Source: CAWCON01 sp963797185 (GTDB lineage Bacteria > Patescibacteriota > Saccharimonadia > Saccharimonadales > UBA4665). From it: 64,000 nt of DNA. Shown here in pieces: positions 7,230 through 15,960 of this stretch. Where the stretch lies: the NCBI GenBank assembly GCA_963797185.1, contig CAWCON010000001.1:415077-479076 (forward strand), written 5' to 3'. Below the pieces are notes generated by a model. That model had not been told where the DNA came from. It made no database searches and saw only the letters and a program-made list of their open reading frames with translations. Position 1 is the first letter of the stretch. Every line of letters starts with the position of its first letter. Both the position numbers and the translations under genes were made by a program.

Positions 7230-8318
7230 ATGGCAAAGAATAATTATTATATTGAGATAGTGCACTCTAGCAGAGCAGATCTTAGTTCCATGGGACAAGA
7301 GTCCTGTGACATGATTGAAGGCCTGCTAAAGCGACATTATACGAAGGTAGGCGTAAGCATCGTTGATAATCTTAACGATCTTAAGTCACTCGTGCGTAAA
7401 CAACCCGATTTAGTATTTCTTGGAATGAAAAAAATCCCCGGGAAAAGCATCGGGAAGAATTTGTCTGCAACGAAAATTTGGTTATCGACGTACCTCGACG
7501 AGCATGGCATACCTTACACCGGTTCACCTGGAAAAGCGATTGCTCTAGAGTTCAATAAACCTGAAGCCAAACAAGTAGTCCATAAGGCCGGCCTGCGTAC
7601 TGCCGCCTACTTCAGCGCACTTCATGGGCAGTATGCTGATGCTTCTCAGTTACCACTGACGTTTCCCTTATTCATCAAACCACCAACGGCTGGTGGTGGT
7701 AGAGGAATTGGTCAAGACTCTGTGGTTCGGGATTTCCCTTCTTTTGTGAAAAAAGTACATTCCATTAATCGTGATTTTAAAACCAGTGCTTTAGTTGAAG
7801 AATATCTATCTGGTCGTGAGTTTAGTGTTGCCATATTTGAGACTATCGATTCGGATAAATTGATGGCTATGCCGATTGAACTCATTACGGCTCAAAACAA
7901 GCAGGGTGATCGTATCCTTGGTCAAGCAATTAAGGTGGCAGATACCGAACAAATGATGGCCGTTCCTGAAGGAGAAATTAGAGATAGGGTAGTAGGGCTT
8001 GCGATGAAGGTTTTTGAAGCCATTGGTGCCCGAGATTATGGCCGCATTGATATTCGGATGGATGATCAGGGGGTTGTGTACTTTCTTGAGGCCAATTTAA
8101 TACCTGGTATTGCCTACCATCGTTTTACGAGTTATTTCACCAAGGCTTGTTTAATAAATCAAGCGATGGACTATGAGACCATGATATTGCGTATCGTTGA
8201 GTTAGGTCTATCTCGTCACACAACTGTGAGCGATGAAGTCTCCGAGGATACTATCGAGCCAGTAATACATCCCTCAATGCTACTTGCTGCCGCCTATCAG
8301 GCTGGCGAAATTTTGTAA
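7230..8318 (+). CDS. ATP-grasp ligase related to D-alanine-D-alanine ligase
   Basis: A 362-residue ATP-grasp enzyme. The N-terminal domain resembles Ddl (PDLVFLGMK, then LDEHGIPYTGSPGKAIAL). The ATP-grasp core has FPLFIKPPTAGGGRGIG as the nucleotide-binding lysine and glycine loop (about 149-165), VEEYLSGREFSVAIFE, and the metal site YGRIDIRMDDQG...FLEANLIPGIAYHRF. Those metal-binding Asp, Glu and Asn residues are intact, so it should be active. Substrate is uncertain: the Ddl family fits best, but divergence in the N-terminal third leaves other dipeptide ligases possible. It starts 67 bases after the RRM gene without a clear promoter or strong ribosome site. If a true Ddl, it serves peptidoglycan synthesis. 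Confidence 0.75.
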   Translation: MAKNNYYIEIVHSSRADLSSMGQESCDMIEGLLKRHYTKVGVSIVDNLNDLKSLVRKQPDLVFLGMKKIPGKSIGKNLSATKIWLSTYLDEHGIPYTGSPGKAIALEFNKPEAKQVVHKAGLRTAAYFSALHGQYADASQLPLTFPLFIKPPTAGGGRGIGQDSVVRDFPSFVKKVHSINRDFKTSALVEEYLSGREFSVAIFETIDSDKLMAMPIELITAQNKQGDRILGQAIKVADTEQMMAVPEGEIRDRVVGLAMKVFEAIGARDYGRIDIRMDDQGVVYFLEANLIPGIAYHRFTSYFTKACLINQAMDYETMILRIVELGLSRHTTVSDEVSEDTIEPVIHPSMLLAAAYQAGEIL

Positions 8319-8376
8319 TGCACCACTGAGTAGATAGCATTTTTTAAAAACTGCTATAGTTGTTATGATTAGTAAT

Positions 8377-8934
8377 ATGCCACGCTCTAACTCACTGAAG
8401 GCAACGCATAGCGGCTTTACCATCATTGAAATCCTTATTGTTCTAGCGATAGCCGGGCTAATTATGTTAATAGTTTTCTTGGCAGTTCCGGCCCTCGAGC
8501 GAAATGCAAGAGACTATCGTCGCAACCACGACGCCGCCTTATTGGCTTCCGAACGACAATCTTATGATGAGAATGAGGATACCTCAGGTGATGTACCGTC
8601 GGCTAGCGAGACATGTAATACAGGTGCGCCAGATTGGCCAACCTTATGTAATACTGTCATCCCTGAGATGACGTACTACTTGCCAGCTAATATAACTATT
8701 ATTGCTAACGATTCTGACGGTGCACCACCGCCGGTACCAACTTTTCCAACTGATTGGCCAAGCTCAGAACAAGTCTGGTCAGAGTCTTATATGGCATGTA
8801 ACGATACTGGAACGGGAGCGGAAACAACAGATGAACCGAACATAGAAGCCACGCTGTATACCACCGAGGGGAGTGGTGGTCTTCAGCCTAAGTGTATTGA
8901 AGAAACTGTTTTTTCAAGCTCAGGCGGAGACTAG
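8377..8934 (+). CDS. Type IV prepilin-like protein
   Basis: A 186-residue pseudopilin or pilin. A short basic leader is followed by the prepilin peptidase site, Gly then FTIIEILIVLAIAGL, with glutamate at +5 and a hydrophobic helix of about 25 residues, then a polar acidic globular part with four cysteines. Start at 8377 rather than the ATG at 8365 because an extended -10 (TGT-TATGAT, 8361-8369) lies seven bases before 8377, giving a leaderless message. No other pilus genes adjoin, but a PilB-type ATPase is at 54-55.6 kb. The C-terminal domain matches nothing I recognise. It could be a minor pilin, major pilin or DNA-uptake pseudopilin. Confidence 0.8.
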   Translation: MPRSNSLKATHSGFTIIEILIVLAIAGLIMLIVFLAVPALERNARDYRRNHDAALLASERQSYDENEDTSGDVPSASETCNTGAPDWPTLCNTVIPEMTYYLPANITIIANDSDGAPPPVPTFPTDWPSSEQVWSESYMACNDTGTGAETTDEPNIEATLYTTEGSGGLQPKCIEETVFSSSGGD

Positions 8935-8956
8935 CCGGTATATTTTCGGCAATGTA

Positions 8957-9376
8957 TCAAAAACGCATCTCTACTGTATCCCACGGGTATACATTGAGAT
9001 TGGTGTATTGTAGCCATTGAGGACTTACAAGGAAATAACGCTCATTGGGATTCTGATGATGTTTTTTGGCCTGCGGAGTTTTATGCCAATAGTTATCCTC
9101 GATAATAGGTAATTCCTTATCGGTTAATTCTCTTGCAACTCCCTCGTACTGAACAGTCTCACGATTATCCCAGCCAATCACAATTGCGACATGGGCGTTG
9201 GCTTTAAGGTTTTTATACTTTCGAGATGAATTGTCTGTCCCGAAGATTATCTCCAGTTCGGGCGTTTGGCCGAATCCGATAACAGCTGACTCAGGAGTAC
9301 CATTTATATGGATAGTAGAAATAACCGCAATCTCGTGAGCATTAAGAAAATTATATAATTGTTCCTTCGAATTCAT
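8957..9376 (-). CDS. Pyridoxamine 5'-phosphate oxidase-like flavin-binding protein
   Basis: A 139-residue split-barrel protein of the PNPOx-like family. It begins MNSKEQLYNFLNAHEIAVIST, then PESAVIGFG, SRKYKNLKANAHVAIVIGW, and ends in a beta-rich stretch with SPQWLQYTNL. Members bind FMN or F420 and range from oxidases to general stress proteins, so the reaction is not known. The open frame extends to 9460, but the start at 9376 is preferred: it has an extended -10 (TGT-TATGAT at 9383-9391, minus strand) six bases upstream and the alignment to the family begins there. Its 3' end faces the pilin gene. Confidence 0.75.
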   Translation of the reverse strand: MNSKEQLYNFLNAHEIAVISTIHINGTPESAVIGFGQTPELEIIFGTDNSSRKYKNLKANAHVAIVIGWDNRETVQYEGVARELTDKELPIIEDNYWHKTPQAKKHHQNPNERYFLVSPQWLQYTNLNVYPWDTVEMRF

Positions 9377-9500
9377 AATCTCATCATAACAAAAGAGGCG
9401 TATATTACCGCTATCGTCCACAGTTACTTGGATAGTCATCGACCCTAAATCTAACGTCATCTATTGCACTATCTGAAACGTGGAAGTATTATTCCCAAAT

Positions 9501-10103
9501 ATGCCACAGCAACACCAGCGACCGATGTTACGAGAATTGGCGGATGCTTTTACTGACATTAGATACCTTGGAGGGTGTATATTAGCTGCAGATATTATCG
9601 AGGCACGTCGCTCGAGATTCCGTAGCTGGAAGTTGGCTTCATTTGCCGGCGCAGTTCTCTTGACCGATAAAGTGGATGGCTGGCTTGCAAGGAAGTCAAA
9701 CATCCCCAGTCCGAAGTATGCCAGTTTTGATCAGGATGCCGATAGGAGTGTTTATCGCGACGTTATGTACGCACTTGGAACTACGACTCTCGACGCGAGA
9801 TACTTCGCGTATGCTGGTCTGACAGATGTCCGAAATAGCAGAGTGAAGCAAAAACGTGAGCAATTACGTGATCGAAACCTAGATGCTAGCTCAAAGTTTC
9901 TTGGTAAGATAAAGACCTGTTTGCAAGATGTGGGTATGGTTGCTGATCTTTCTCCTATTGGGGAGGTGTTTCCATCGGTAGTTCACGTCATCCATACTGC
10001 GGCAGTCGTTTTGACTGGTGTTAGCGGTGTCGAGATAGTCGTGTCGGCTAATCAGCAACTGGCGCATTATGACACAATTAGAACTGAAGCTCGCGAAGTC
10101 TAA
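9501..10103 (+). CDS. Degenerate CDP-alcohol phosphatidyltransferase-like membrane protein
   Basis: About 200 residues. The region DKVDGWLARKSNIPSPKY, then ASFDQDADR, matches the family signature DxxDGxxARx8GxxxDxxxD except that the central Gly is Tyr; all four aspartates are present. Two or three hydrophobic stretches are seen (about 27-55 and near the C-terminus), fewer than the usual six helices. The family joins CDP-activated lipids to alcohols such as glycerol phosphate or inositol. Because of the changed glycine and sparse membrane segments, activity is doubtful. The start at 9501 follows TATTAT at 9487-9492 by eight bases; a GTG at 9480 is the alternative. It overlaps the convergent gene downstream by four bases. 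Confidence 0.6.
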   Translation: MPQQHQRPMLRELADAFTDIRYLGGCILAADIIEARRSRFRSWKLASFAGAVLLTDKVDGWLARKSNIPSPKYASFDQDADRSVYRDVMYALGTTTLDARYFAYAGLTDVRNSRVKQKREQLRDRNLDASSKFLGKIKTCLQDVGMVADLSPIGEVFPSVVHVIHTAAVVLTGVSGVEIVVSANQQLAHYDTIRTEAREV

Positions 10104-10555
10104 GCGATATCTGTCATGAATAGTATGCTCTCAACTGGCGTGTAGATAGGTCTTCTAATAGGTGTATCAATAGGAAGGACTGAATCGTAGTCATCAAGTT
10201 CATACGCTACTAGCTCTGGTTCAATCTCCTGAGAGGGTCCAAGGATTATTGAGTTAAAAAACGGCAGCGCTATAGTGAATCTACCGAGAATTCTAGTACA
10301 GGCTACTCGAGGCACATTTCCTTTTAAGATTATTTCCCCAAATTTTTGTGTCGGCATCAAGAACGAGTCGGTAGTAAGCTGATCATCAATAAAGTATGCC
10401 GAAGAAGCGTGAGCAGCTCTCATTCGAGAAGAGTCAAACCGTTCGTTAATGGTTCTTAGTGCTCCCAGTGCGACTACTCTCTTATCTGCACCATCTTTTG
10501 GTATTGCGTCGAGGTGTGTTTGGAGGGCTAGAGATAATTCGTAATAGCTAGTCAT
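10100..10555 (-). CDS. Hypothetical protein, 151 residues
   Basis: Not recognised. It is a soluble, mixed-charge protein starting MTSYYELSLALQTHLDAIP, with no signal peptide, membrane segment or nucleotide-binding motif. The C-terminal third is acidic and rich in Asp, Tyr and Pro around YELDDYDSVLP, then RRPIYTPVESILF. Codon use and composition look like its neighbours. A TACTCT box lies eight bases before the ATG, matching the leaderless style of real genes here, which supports expression. It converges with the CDP-alcohol transferase-like gene (four-base overlap) and lies downstream of the carbonic-anhydrase-like gene on the same strand, 50 bases apart. Confidence 0.55.
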   Translation of the reverse strand: MTSYYELSLALQTHLDAIPKDGADKRVVALGALRTINERFDSSRMRAAHASSAYFIDDQLTTDSFLMPTQKFGEIILKGNVPRVACTRILGRFTIALPFFNSIILGPSQEIEPELVAYELDDYDSVLPIDTPIRRPIYTPVESILFMTDIA

Positions 10556-10605
10556 TGAAATCTAGAGTACTACTTAATTTGCTGATTGTTAACAAAAAAG
10601 TAGGG

Positions 10606-11166
10606 CTAATTAGTCTGTTTCAAGACTGATCGTGCAAGAAGAGGTATAGAGCGACCGAACAATACGTGGTCGCCAGGGTTAACAATACGGGTAGTCACAA
10701 TAACTTCTCCTGGTGCTGCGCCTGTTTTTAGGAGGGAAGCATTAATTTTTGATACAGCAACCTCTAAGTCATCCTCAAGTCTTTTAATTTCATCCTCTAA
10801 ACTACGAAACGTAACACCCGCCAACCGATATGCTCCGCAGTCAGTATGACTCTCGATATAAACATGGTTAATATGATTAATTGTGTAAGCGGCAACAATT
10901 TGTTTGAGGGCAATATCGCTTTGTTCTGATGAAATAAAAGCAAGTCCACCGCCTGCCATAGATGGGCAAAAAGCACCGCCAATTTGTTTAACAAATAATG
11001 AGTGTGATTTAACAAGTCGATCATCGATGCAGCTAAAAAATACATTTTTAGCGAAATGTGAGGCTGACTTTGACAACTTAGATTCCTGTTTCTGTTTAAT
11101 ATTTCTGTGGATTATCATATCATAGCGGAAAATAGGGTGAGACATCAAAATTTTGTAGATTACCAT
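10606..11166 (-). CDS. Beta-carbonic-anhydrase-like protein
   Basis: Up to 186 residues. The zinc ligands and catalytic dyad of beta-carbonic anhydrases appear as SCIDDRL (Cys-x-Asp-x-Arg) and ESHTDCGAYR (His-x-x-Cys), separated by about 60 residues. Between them lies a Gly-rich stretch (GGAFCPSMAGGGLAF) where the family has NAGN. So the fold and zinc site look kept while the second half is short and diverged; true family members are about 200-220 residues. It would interconvert CO2 and bicarbonate, but a diverged role is possible. The start is uncertain: the ATGs at 11166, 11145 (TACAAA six bases upstream) and 11118 are all usable. Confidence 0.6.
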   Translation of the reverse strand: MVIYKILMSHPIFRYDMIIHRNIKQKQESKLSKSASHFAKNVFFSCIDDRLVKSHSLFVKQIGGAFCPSMAGGGLAFISSEQSDIALKQIVAAYTINHINHVYIESHTDCGAYRLAGVTFRSLEDEIKRLEDDLEVAVSKINASLLKTGAAPGEVIVTTRIVNPGDHVLFGRSIPLLARSVLKQTN

Positions 11167-11218
11167 GCTTCAAAATAAATTGCTGGTATGTCTAGGGCTC
11201 GCTCAACAACACTTCTGT

Positions 11219-12880
11219 CTAGTGATTAATGGTGATTTCATTGCCGCCAAGTTTATTGGCGAAGAAGCTATCATGAGATATGTAGAGTATGGCACCGTGG
11301 TAGTCCTTCATGGCATTCTCTAGTTCTTCAATACTAGGCAGATCAAGGTGATTGGTTGGTTCATCTAGGATAAGCACAAGGGGGTCATTGGCCAGCATTG
11401 AGATTAATTGTAGTCTGGCCTTTTGACCTCCGCTAAGTCGTTCGACTAGCATTTGACCATCAGTGGCTGGATTAAATAAATAGTCAGATAGTAACTGCTT
11501 CACTTTTTGTGGATTAATGGGCAGATTCTTATTTCTCAGAATTTGTTCCAAAGCCTCGTTTAATGTCATTGGCAAATAACGTGGGTTCATCTCCTGCTCG
11601 TAGAGTCCTATTTTTACTTCTTTCTCCACAATGATATCTCCCGAAAAGCAGGTTGAGGTTAATGGCTCATTGTGAGCTCGTGCCATAATAGCTTGGACAA
11701 TAGTCGATTTACCGGCACCATTTCGTCCGTGTAGTCGCAAGCGCTCACCTTCATGGATACTGAAGTTAATATCCTGAAATAATGGGCTGTCGCCGTAACC
11801 AAGGCTAAGTTTAGTAGCTTTAATTAACAGTCGCCCCTGGGACTCAGTTTGTTTTTTGCGAGTCGCGACTTTAATATTCTTGGCCTTATGTTTGTCATAA
11901 GCAGCGGTCAGTTTATCATTCATACCACTGGCAGATTCTTGATCGATCCAAAATGAGGGTTTGGCAGTTTTTCGTAGTTCTTCAATCTCCTGCCGAGCCT
12001 TTATTTCTTGAGATTTAAACCGCCTAATGGTACCGGGATCACGGGAGCGCTCTTTTAATCTTCGAAAGCGAATAACATCTTCTTCGAGGTTAGCGATTCT
12101 CCGCTGCGACAAATCATATTCATTGACCTGATTGGTAATCTGACCGGTATTCGTCTTCAAATAGGCATCATAATTGCCACGAAAACTGTAACATTTACCG
12201 TCCCGTATCTCAATAATGCGGTCAACAATACCTAGTACGTCGCGGTCATGTGTAATGACTAGAACGGCTTCTGGAGCACTTCTCAACCACTGCATAAATT
12301 CGGCTTTGGCAACATAGTCCATGTGATTGGTTGGTTCATCGATCAATGCAATATCGCCACGACTGCGTTGTACTTTTATAAGTTCGATCATTCGTTTTTC
12401 ACCACCACTAAGTGAACCTACGGGCTTATGTAGTTTGTCCTGATTGATTTGGTAACTATCAAAGGCCTGCTTGATCTCATCTTCAATCCGGTAGTAGTCG
12501 AGTTGCGCAAACCGTTCAAGGGCATTAGAGAAGACTTGAATCTTTTTTGGATCACTACCCATGGTTTCGGGGTAGGTATCAATAATATGAGTCAAGTGAG
12601 CATATTCCGGTAAGTCGCCTTGAATATATTCAAGCACGGTCTTGGCTTCGTGACCGTAATGTTCTTGCCGACTGGAAATGACGACAGCCCCTTGTTTAAA
12701 GTGGACATCACCGTCAAAATCTGTGTCCTCACCGGTCATCAAATGCAGTAATGTCGATTTGCCAGTGCCGTTGCGCCCAATACAGCCGACTTTCTCACCT
12801 TCTTGAATATCAAAACGTAGGTCACGGTAAAGTATTTTGTGGCCAAATGATTTTTCGGTAATTACTATAGATAAGATCAC
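11219..12880 (-). CDS. ABC-F family ATPase (ribosome-associated)
   Basis: A 553-residue protein with two ABC domains in one chain and no membrane segments, the layout of ABC-F factors that act at the ribosome (translation or antibiotic protection). Domain 1 has Walker A GRNGTGKST, signature LSGGEKRMI and Walker B ending DEPTNHMD. Domain 2 has GRNGAGKST, LSGGQKARLQL and ILDEPTNHLD. The linker between them (about 250-310) is helical and charged, as expected of the P-site tRNA interaction motif. Initiation is at a GTG; TATAAT at 12889-12894 ends eight bases before it, so the message is probably leaderless. The subfamily cannot be assigned by eye. Confidence 0.9.
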   Translation of the reverse strand: MILSIVITEKSFGHKILYRDLRFDIQEGEKVGCIGRNGTGKSTLLHLMTGEDTDFDGDVHFKQGAVVISSRQEHYGHEAKTVLEYIQGDLPEYAHLTHIIDTYPETMGSDPKKIQVFSNALERFAQLDYYRIEDEIKQAFDSYQINQDKLHKPVGSLSGGEKRMIELIKVQRSRGDIALIDEPTNHMDYVAKAEFMQWLRSAPEAVLVITHDRDVLGIVDRIIEIRDGKCYSFRGNYDAYLKTNTGQITNQVNEYDLSQRRIANLEEDVIRFRRLKERSRDPGTIRRFKSQEIKARQEIEELRKTAKPSFWIDQESASGMNDKLTAAYDKHKAKNIKVATRKKQTESQGRLLIKATKLSLGYGDSPLFQDINFSIHEGERLRLHGRNGAGKSTIVQAIMARAHNEPLTSTCFSGDIIVEKEVKIGLYEQEMNPRYLPMTLNEALEQILRNKNLPINPQKVKQLLSDYLFNPATDGQMLVERLSGGQKARLQLISMLANDPLVLILDEPTNHLDLPSIEELENAMKDYHGAILYISHDSFFANKLGGNEITINH

Positions 12881-13004
12881 AACACAGCATTATAAGGTAC
12901 TGCACCCCAGAATTCCTATTTACATAACCCGGATTATAGCCTGAGCGGGTTACAATAGAGGGGTAGATAAACGGTGGTCAGGCATCTGTAAAGTATTCAA
13001 TCAT

Positions 13005-14264
13005 ATGACACAGGATCAAGCACTTGCTATTTTGGAAAACGGTAACTCAGTGCTTCTAACCGGAGCAGCGGGGACTGGCAAAACCTACCTACTGAATAAA
13101 TTCATTCGACGTGCCAAGAAAGCAGGCAAGAATGTGGCCGTTACGGCTACGACTGGCTTAGCTGCCACCCACTTGAACGGAACAACCATTCATTCCTGGA
13201 CTGGCATAGGTATCTACGATGAACTGCCGAAAAAATTTCTTGAAAAAATGAGCAAACAGCGACGGGAGCTTATCCAGAAAGCCGATATTCTCATAATCGA
13301 TGAGATAAGCATGCTCCATGACTTCAGGTTAGACATGATTGATACAGTTCTGCAAAAGGTGCGCGATAGCAGTGAACCTTTTGGTGGTATTCAAGTTGTT
13401 TTATGTGGTGACTTCTTTCAGCTACCGCCAATAAATCGACAGGATAGTAAAAAAGGTGGCTTTATCCATGGCTCTGAAGTCTGGCAAAGGAATAGCTTCA
13501 CGGTATGCTATCTCATTGAACAGTATCGTCAGGCAAATGATTCAGCATATAGTGACATATTGAATGGCATTCGGGCTGGTCAGCTAAGGCCGTCACAACT
13601 TAGATCACTTCGATCTAGGGAAAAGGCTGTCGATGATCCTTTTACGACTCGAACACGGTTGTTGACTACAAATGCTGATGTAGATGTTATTAATCAACAG
13701 CACCTTGATAAGCTAGATGGTGAGGCGTATCAGTACTATATGGAGACGAGTGGTGGCAAGAAGTTTGTAGAAAGCCTCAAACGATCCTGTTTGGCTCCGG
13801 AGGTTTTACATATCAAAAAAGATGCAGTGGTAATGTGTCTCAAAAATGCCCCTAATCGCACTTACGTTAACGGTTCTTTGGGGGTGGTAATTGACTTTGA
13901 GAAAAATACTAACTACCCAATAGTTAAGCTTACAAATGGCAATAAAGTTACGATTTGCCCAGATAGTTGGGAACTTCGTGATGGTGATAAAAGACGAGCA
14001 AGTATAAGTCAGCTGCCACTTCGTTTGGCATGGGCAATTACGGTGCATAAGAGTCAGGGTATGACTCTTGACTCAGCTCGTATAGACTTATCGAATGCTT
14101 TTGTAGAAGGAATGGGTTACGTCGCTCTTTCTAGGATCAGAGAATTGAAGGATCTTATACTGGAAGGAATGAATGGAATGGCGCTGAGAACGAGCCCAGT
14201 GGCTCGTCAGATTGATGAGAATTTAAGACGTGCTAGCGATCAGGCAATAGGTAGGCTTTCATAA
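13005..14264 (+). CDS. Pif1/RecD2-like superfamily 1B DNA helicase
   Basis: A 419-residue ATP-dependent 5'-3' DNA helicase-like protein. Motif I is LLTGAAGTGKTYLLN (about 18-32), followed by VTATTGLAATHLNGTTIHSW, motif II IIDEISMLHD, and CGDFFQLPP (motif III). Near the C-terminus, RLAWAITVHKSQGMTLD and GMGYVALSRI are the typical last motifs of Pif1. It is close to the minimal Pif1 core with no added domains. In bacteria such proteins help replication through structured DNA. It is a single gene, divergent from the ABC-F gene. A TACAAT sequence at 12951-12956 gives a leader of about 50 bases; the start has no strong ribosome site. Confidence 0.88.
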   Translation: MTQDQALAILENGNSVLLTGAAGTGKTYLLNKFIRRAKKAGKNVAVTATTGLAATHLNGTTIHSWTGIGIYDELPKKFLEKMSKQRRELIQKADILIIDEISMLHDFRLDMIDTVLQKVRDSSEPFGGIQVVLCGDFFQLPPINRQDSKKGGFIHGSEVWQRNSFTVCYLIEQYRQANDSAYSDILNGIRAGQLRPSQLRSLRSREKAVDDPFTTRTRLLTTNADVDVINQQHLDKLDGEAYQYYMETSGGKKFVESLKRSCLAPEVLHIKKDAVVMCLKNAPNRTYVNGSLGVVIDFEKNTNYPIVKLTNGNKVTICPDSWELRDGDKRRASISQLPLRLAWAITVHKSQGMTLDSARIDLSNAFVEGMGYVALSRIRELKDLILEGMNGMALRTSPVARQIDENLRRASDQAIGRLS

Positions 14265-14294
14265 GAATTCTAAAGGTAGTTCGTATTGATGGGG

Positions 14295-14612
14295 TTAGAG
14301 GGTTGTTTGGGTAGTAGTTTCTTCTAGCTCAGGCGATTTAAAATTTCGTCCAGCTACAAAGTTATGATCAACTGTTAATCCCAATTCATGATTAAACCAT
14401 AATTCGGATAATGCTTCTCTACAAATTAGTAGTTGACGTTTTTCTTCATCAGATAATGGTTTTATCCCTGTTGCCATTTCCAATATTTGCTCTCGATGTA
14501 GAGCAACCGTACGATCTGCAGCATATATTTTCCTAATAGAATCTTTAAACCCAATTTTTTCATTTTCCCGTTTTTCGGCAGGACTAAATTCTGGAAGGCT
14601 TTCGATGCTCAT
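14295..14612 (-). CDS. Hypothetical protein, about 105 residues
   Basis: Not recognised. A small charged protein beginning MSIESLPEFSPAEKRENEKI, rich in Glu and Lys and predicted helical, with no membrane segment. The start at 14612 is preferred over the upstream GTG at 14618 because a TATATA box lies six bases before it. Its C-terminus ends in a Thr-rich tail. It sits between the Pif1-like helicase (convergent) and a GlsB-type membrane gene (divergent), and shares no obvious function with either. Confidence 0.5.
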   Translation of the reverse strand: MSIESLPEFSPAEKRENEKIGFKDSIRKIYAADRTVALHREQILEMATGIKPLSDEEKRQLLICREALSELWFNHELGLTVDHNFVAGRNFKSPELEETTTQTTL

Positions 14613-14618
14613 ATTCAC

Positions 14619-14882
14619 TATATAATCTTATTTTTACAGCAGTATTGCAACCATAACAATTATGAGTGGTCATACAATTCCGTATTAAACCTTTGTTGGC
14701 AGATTGTCACATGCAGTAAGCTACATTTCCTGGAGGGCCGACCTAATATAGTAAACGGGGATTATGCGCTTGATACCAATTTTTTAACAGACAGAGCAAT
14801 TATGCTTATTTTATAGTAAAAACATCGCTGGCTTGGGCCCGCGTGGATAACAAAGGAATATAAACATAAGAGAGGAGCATAT
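14619..14882. other. Intergenic region, 264 bases
   Basis: AT-rich divergent spacer between the 105-residue hypothetical gene and the GlsB-like gene. It holds TATAGT boxes near 14750 and 14813 that could serve the plus-strand gene. No open frame, RNA gene or strong repeat was seen. Confidence 0.5.
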
Positions 14883-15152
14883 ATGAGCTTGATATTAGCA
14901 TTGATCCTTGGAGGAATTATTGGTTGGCTTGGCGCAAGACTTGTTGGTAGAGACGAAGGCATTATACTCAGTGTCATAATCGGTATAGTGGGTGCAATTA
15001 TAGGGAGCTTCTTGGCGCGAATATTTGGTAGTAGCTCGCAAAGCTACTTAGCCTTTAGCTGGGCGGGTGTCATTTGGACGCTTATTGGCGCAGTCATATT
15101 TGCGGCGATCCTTAATTCGGTCCAGCATCGTTCTACTCACACTCATGCCTGA
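14883..15152 (+). CDS. GlsB/YeaQ/YmgE family small membrane protein
   Basis: An 89-residue protein of the transglycosylase-associated (Tag) family. It has three hydrophobic helices: residues 3-20, with the hallmark GGIIGWLGARLVGR; 27-48, with the Gly-rich IGIVGAIIGSFLARI; and 59-82. The tail carries His and Thr. Members are stress-induced small membrane proteins of unknown mechanism. Start fixed by AGAGGAG eight bases upstream. A small DUF6496-type gene follows 62 bases later on the same strand and is likely co-transcribed, which suggests a stress operon. Confidence 0.9.
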   Translation: MSLILALILGGIIGWLGARLVGRDEGIILSVIIGIVGAIIGSFLARIFGSSSQSYLAFSWAGVIWTLIGAVIFAAILNSVQHRSTHTHA

Positions 15153-15213
15153 ATCAACAAGCTCTCACTAGTCTGGGTATTATTCAAAACAATCGTTAGT
15201 AGAGGAGTCTAGT

Positions 15214-15390
15214 ATGAATAAGTATGGACCAAAAGCTCAGCAGAAAGTCAAAAAAGCTATGGAAGAAATGAAAGCCGGCAAATTACGTTCCGGGCGCTCG
15301 AACAAAAAAGTAACGAGCCAAAAACAGGCAGTAGCTATTGGGCTATCCGAGGCACGCAAGGAGGGTGGCAAAGTACCAAAGAATAACTGA
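15214..15390 (+). CDS. Small basic protein of the DUF6496 family, 58 residues
   Basis: Begins MNKYGPKAQQKVKKAMEEM, continues through KLRSGRS and QAVAIGLSEARKEGGK and ends VPKNN. This lysine-rich pattern is the whole length of DUF6496 proteins, often found beside stress or membrane genes and of unknown function. A strong ribosome site AGAGGAG precedes the ATG. The high positive charge and small size suggest nucleic-acid binding, which is inference. Confidence 0.85.
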   Translation: MNKYGPKAQQKVKKAMEEMKAGKLRSGRSNKKVTSQKQAVAIGLSEARKEGGKVPKNN

Positions 15391-15411
15391 GGTTAGAAAA
15401 CCAAAACCACG

Positions 15412-15798
15412 TCAATGTTTGAGTTTTCGCCAGCCACCAGCTCTGTTATTGTCAGTTACGGCATTAATGAGTTGTCTAAATGCTTCGGTGTTGAGCGCCT
15501 CATTTTCATAAACCTGGATTGAGCGAGCGGTTTTGTTGCTATGCCCTTGGTTAATGATGTTCTGTGGATCGGGTGCTATAGGGTCATAGATGAAAATATT
15601 AATATAATCTTTGGCTGCTTGTAGCGCGCAGACATTACCTTGTAATACAAAATAAGGACGGTCCTTACGCTTAATAGTTTCTTCTATGTCTGGTTCCGCT
15701 TCGTGTATGAGCTGGCGGACTTTCGTACATATGTCCTTTTGCCATGCAGGCAAAGCATTAATAAGCGTATCTATTTGGCTATTACGAGAGGCTGTCAT
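15412..15798 (-). CDS. DUF1801 (YdhG-like) domain protein
   Basis: A 128-residue protein beginning MTASRNSQIDTLINALPAW. The DUF1801 hallmarks are present: VRQLIHEAEPDIEETIKRKDRPYF (the E-x-I-K-W-like stretch), INIFIYDP, and the C-terminal Trp-Arg-Lys near GGWRKLKH. The family adopts a frataxin-like fold and its function is unknown. The start at 15798 is preferred because the extended -10 TGT-TACAAT (15807-15815, minus strand) lies eight bases upstream and the longer frame would start inside that promoter. The 28-bp palindrome of the preceding operon's terminator overlies its -35 region. Confidence 0.75.
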   Translation of the reverse strand: MTASRNSQIDTLINALPAWQKDICTKVRQLIHEAEPDIEETIKRKDRPYFVLQGNVCALQAAKDYINIFIYDPIAPDPQNIINQGHSNKTARSIQVYENEALNTEAFRQLINAVTDNNRAGGWRKLKH

Positions 15799-15819
15799 AT
15801 ATAAAAATTGTAACAAATG

Positions 15820-15847
15820 ATAAAAGACTTCTCGAGAAGTCTTTTAT
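15820..15847 (-). terminator. 28-bp perfect palindrome, terminator of the GntR-ABC operon
   Basis: ATAAAAGACTTCTC mirrored exactly by GAGAAGTCTTTTAT. With AAAA on one side and TTTT on the other it can terminate in both directions. It lies 114 bases after the ABC permease stop. Its AAAGACTTC arm recurs in the hairpin at 18388-18413. Confidence 0.7.
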
Positions 15848-15850
15848 AGT

Positions 15851-15866
15851 GCTTATGCTTAGCTGG
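15851..15866 (-). repeat. Repeat copy A (tRNA 3'-flank-like)
   Basis: GCTTATGCTTAGCTGG, one mismatch from the sequence that spans the end of tRNA-Gln at 20541-20556. It directly follows an AAAGACTTC hairpin, as does copy B. The sequence to its right (from 15867) differs from the other copies. Confidence 0.55.
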
Positions 15867-15960
15867 CCATCATTAACCAGTTTCCGACCAGTTCGATAGA
15901 TTATCCTGCCATCTAGCTCACCATATTCTGGCTGCGGTTGGAGTCAGGGTTGTGATTAGC

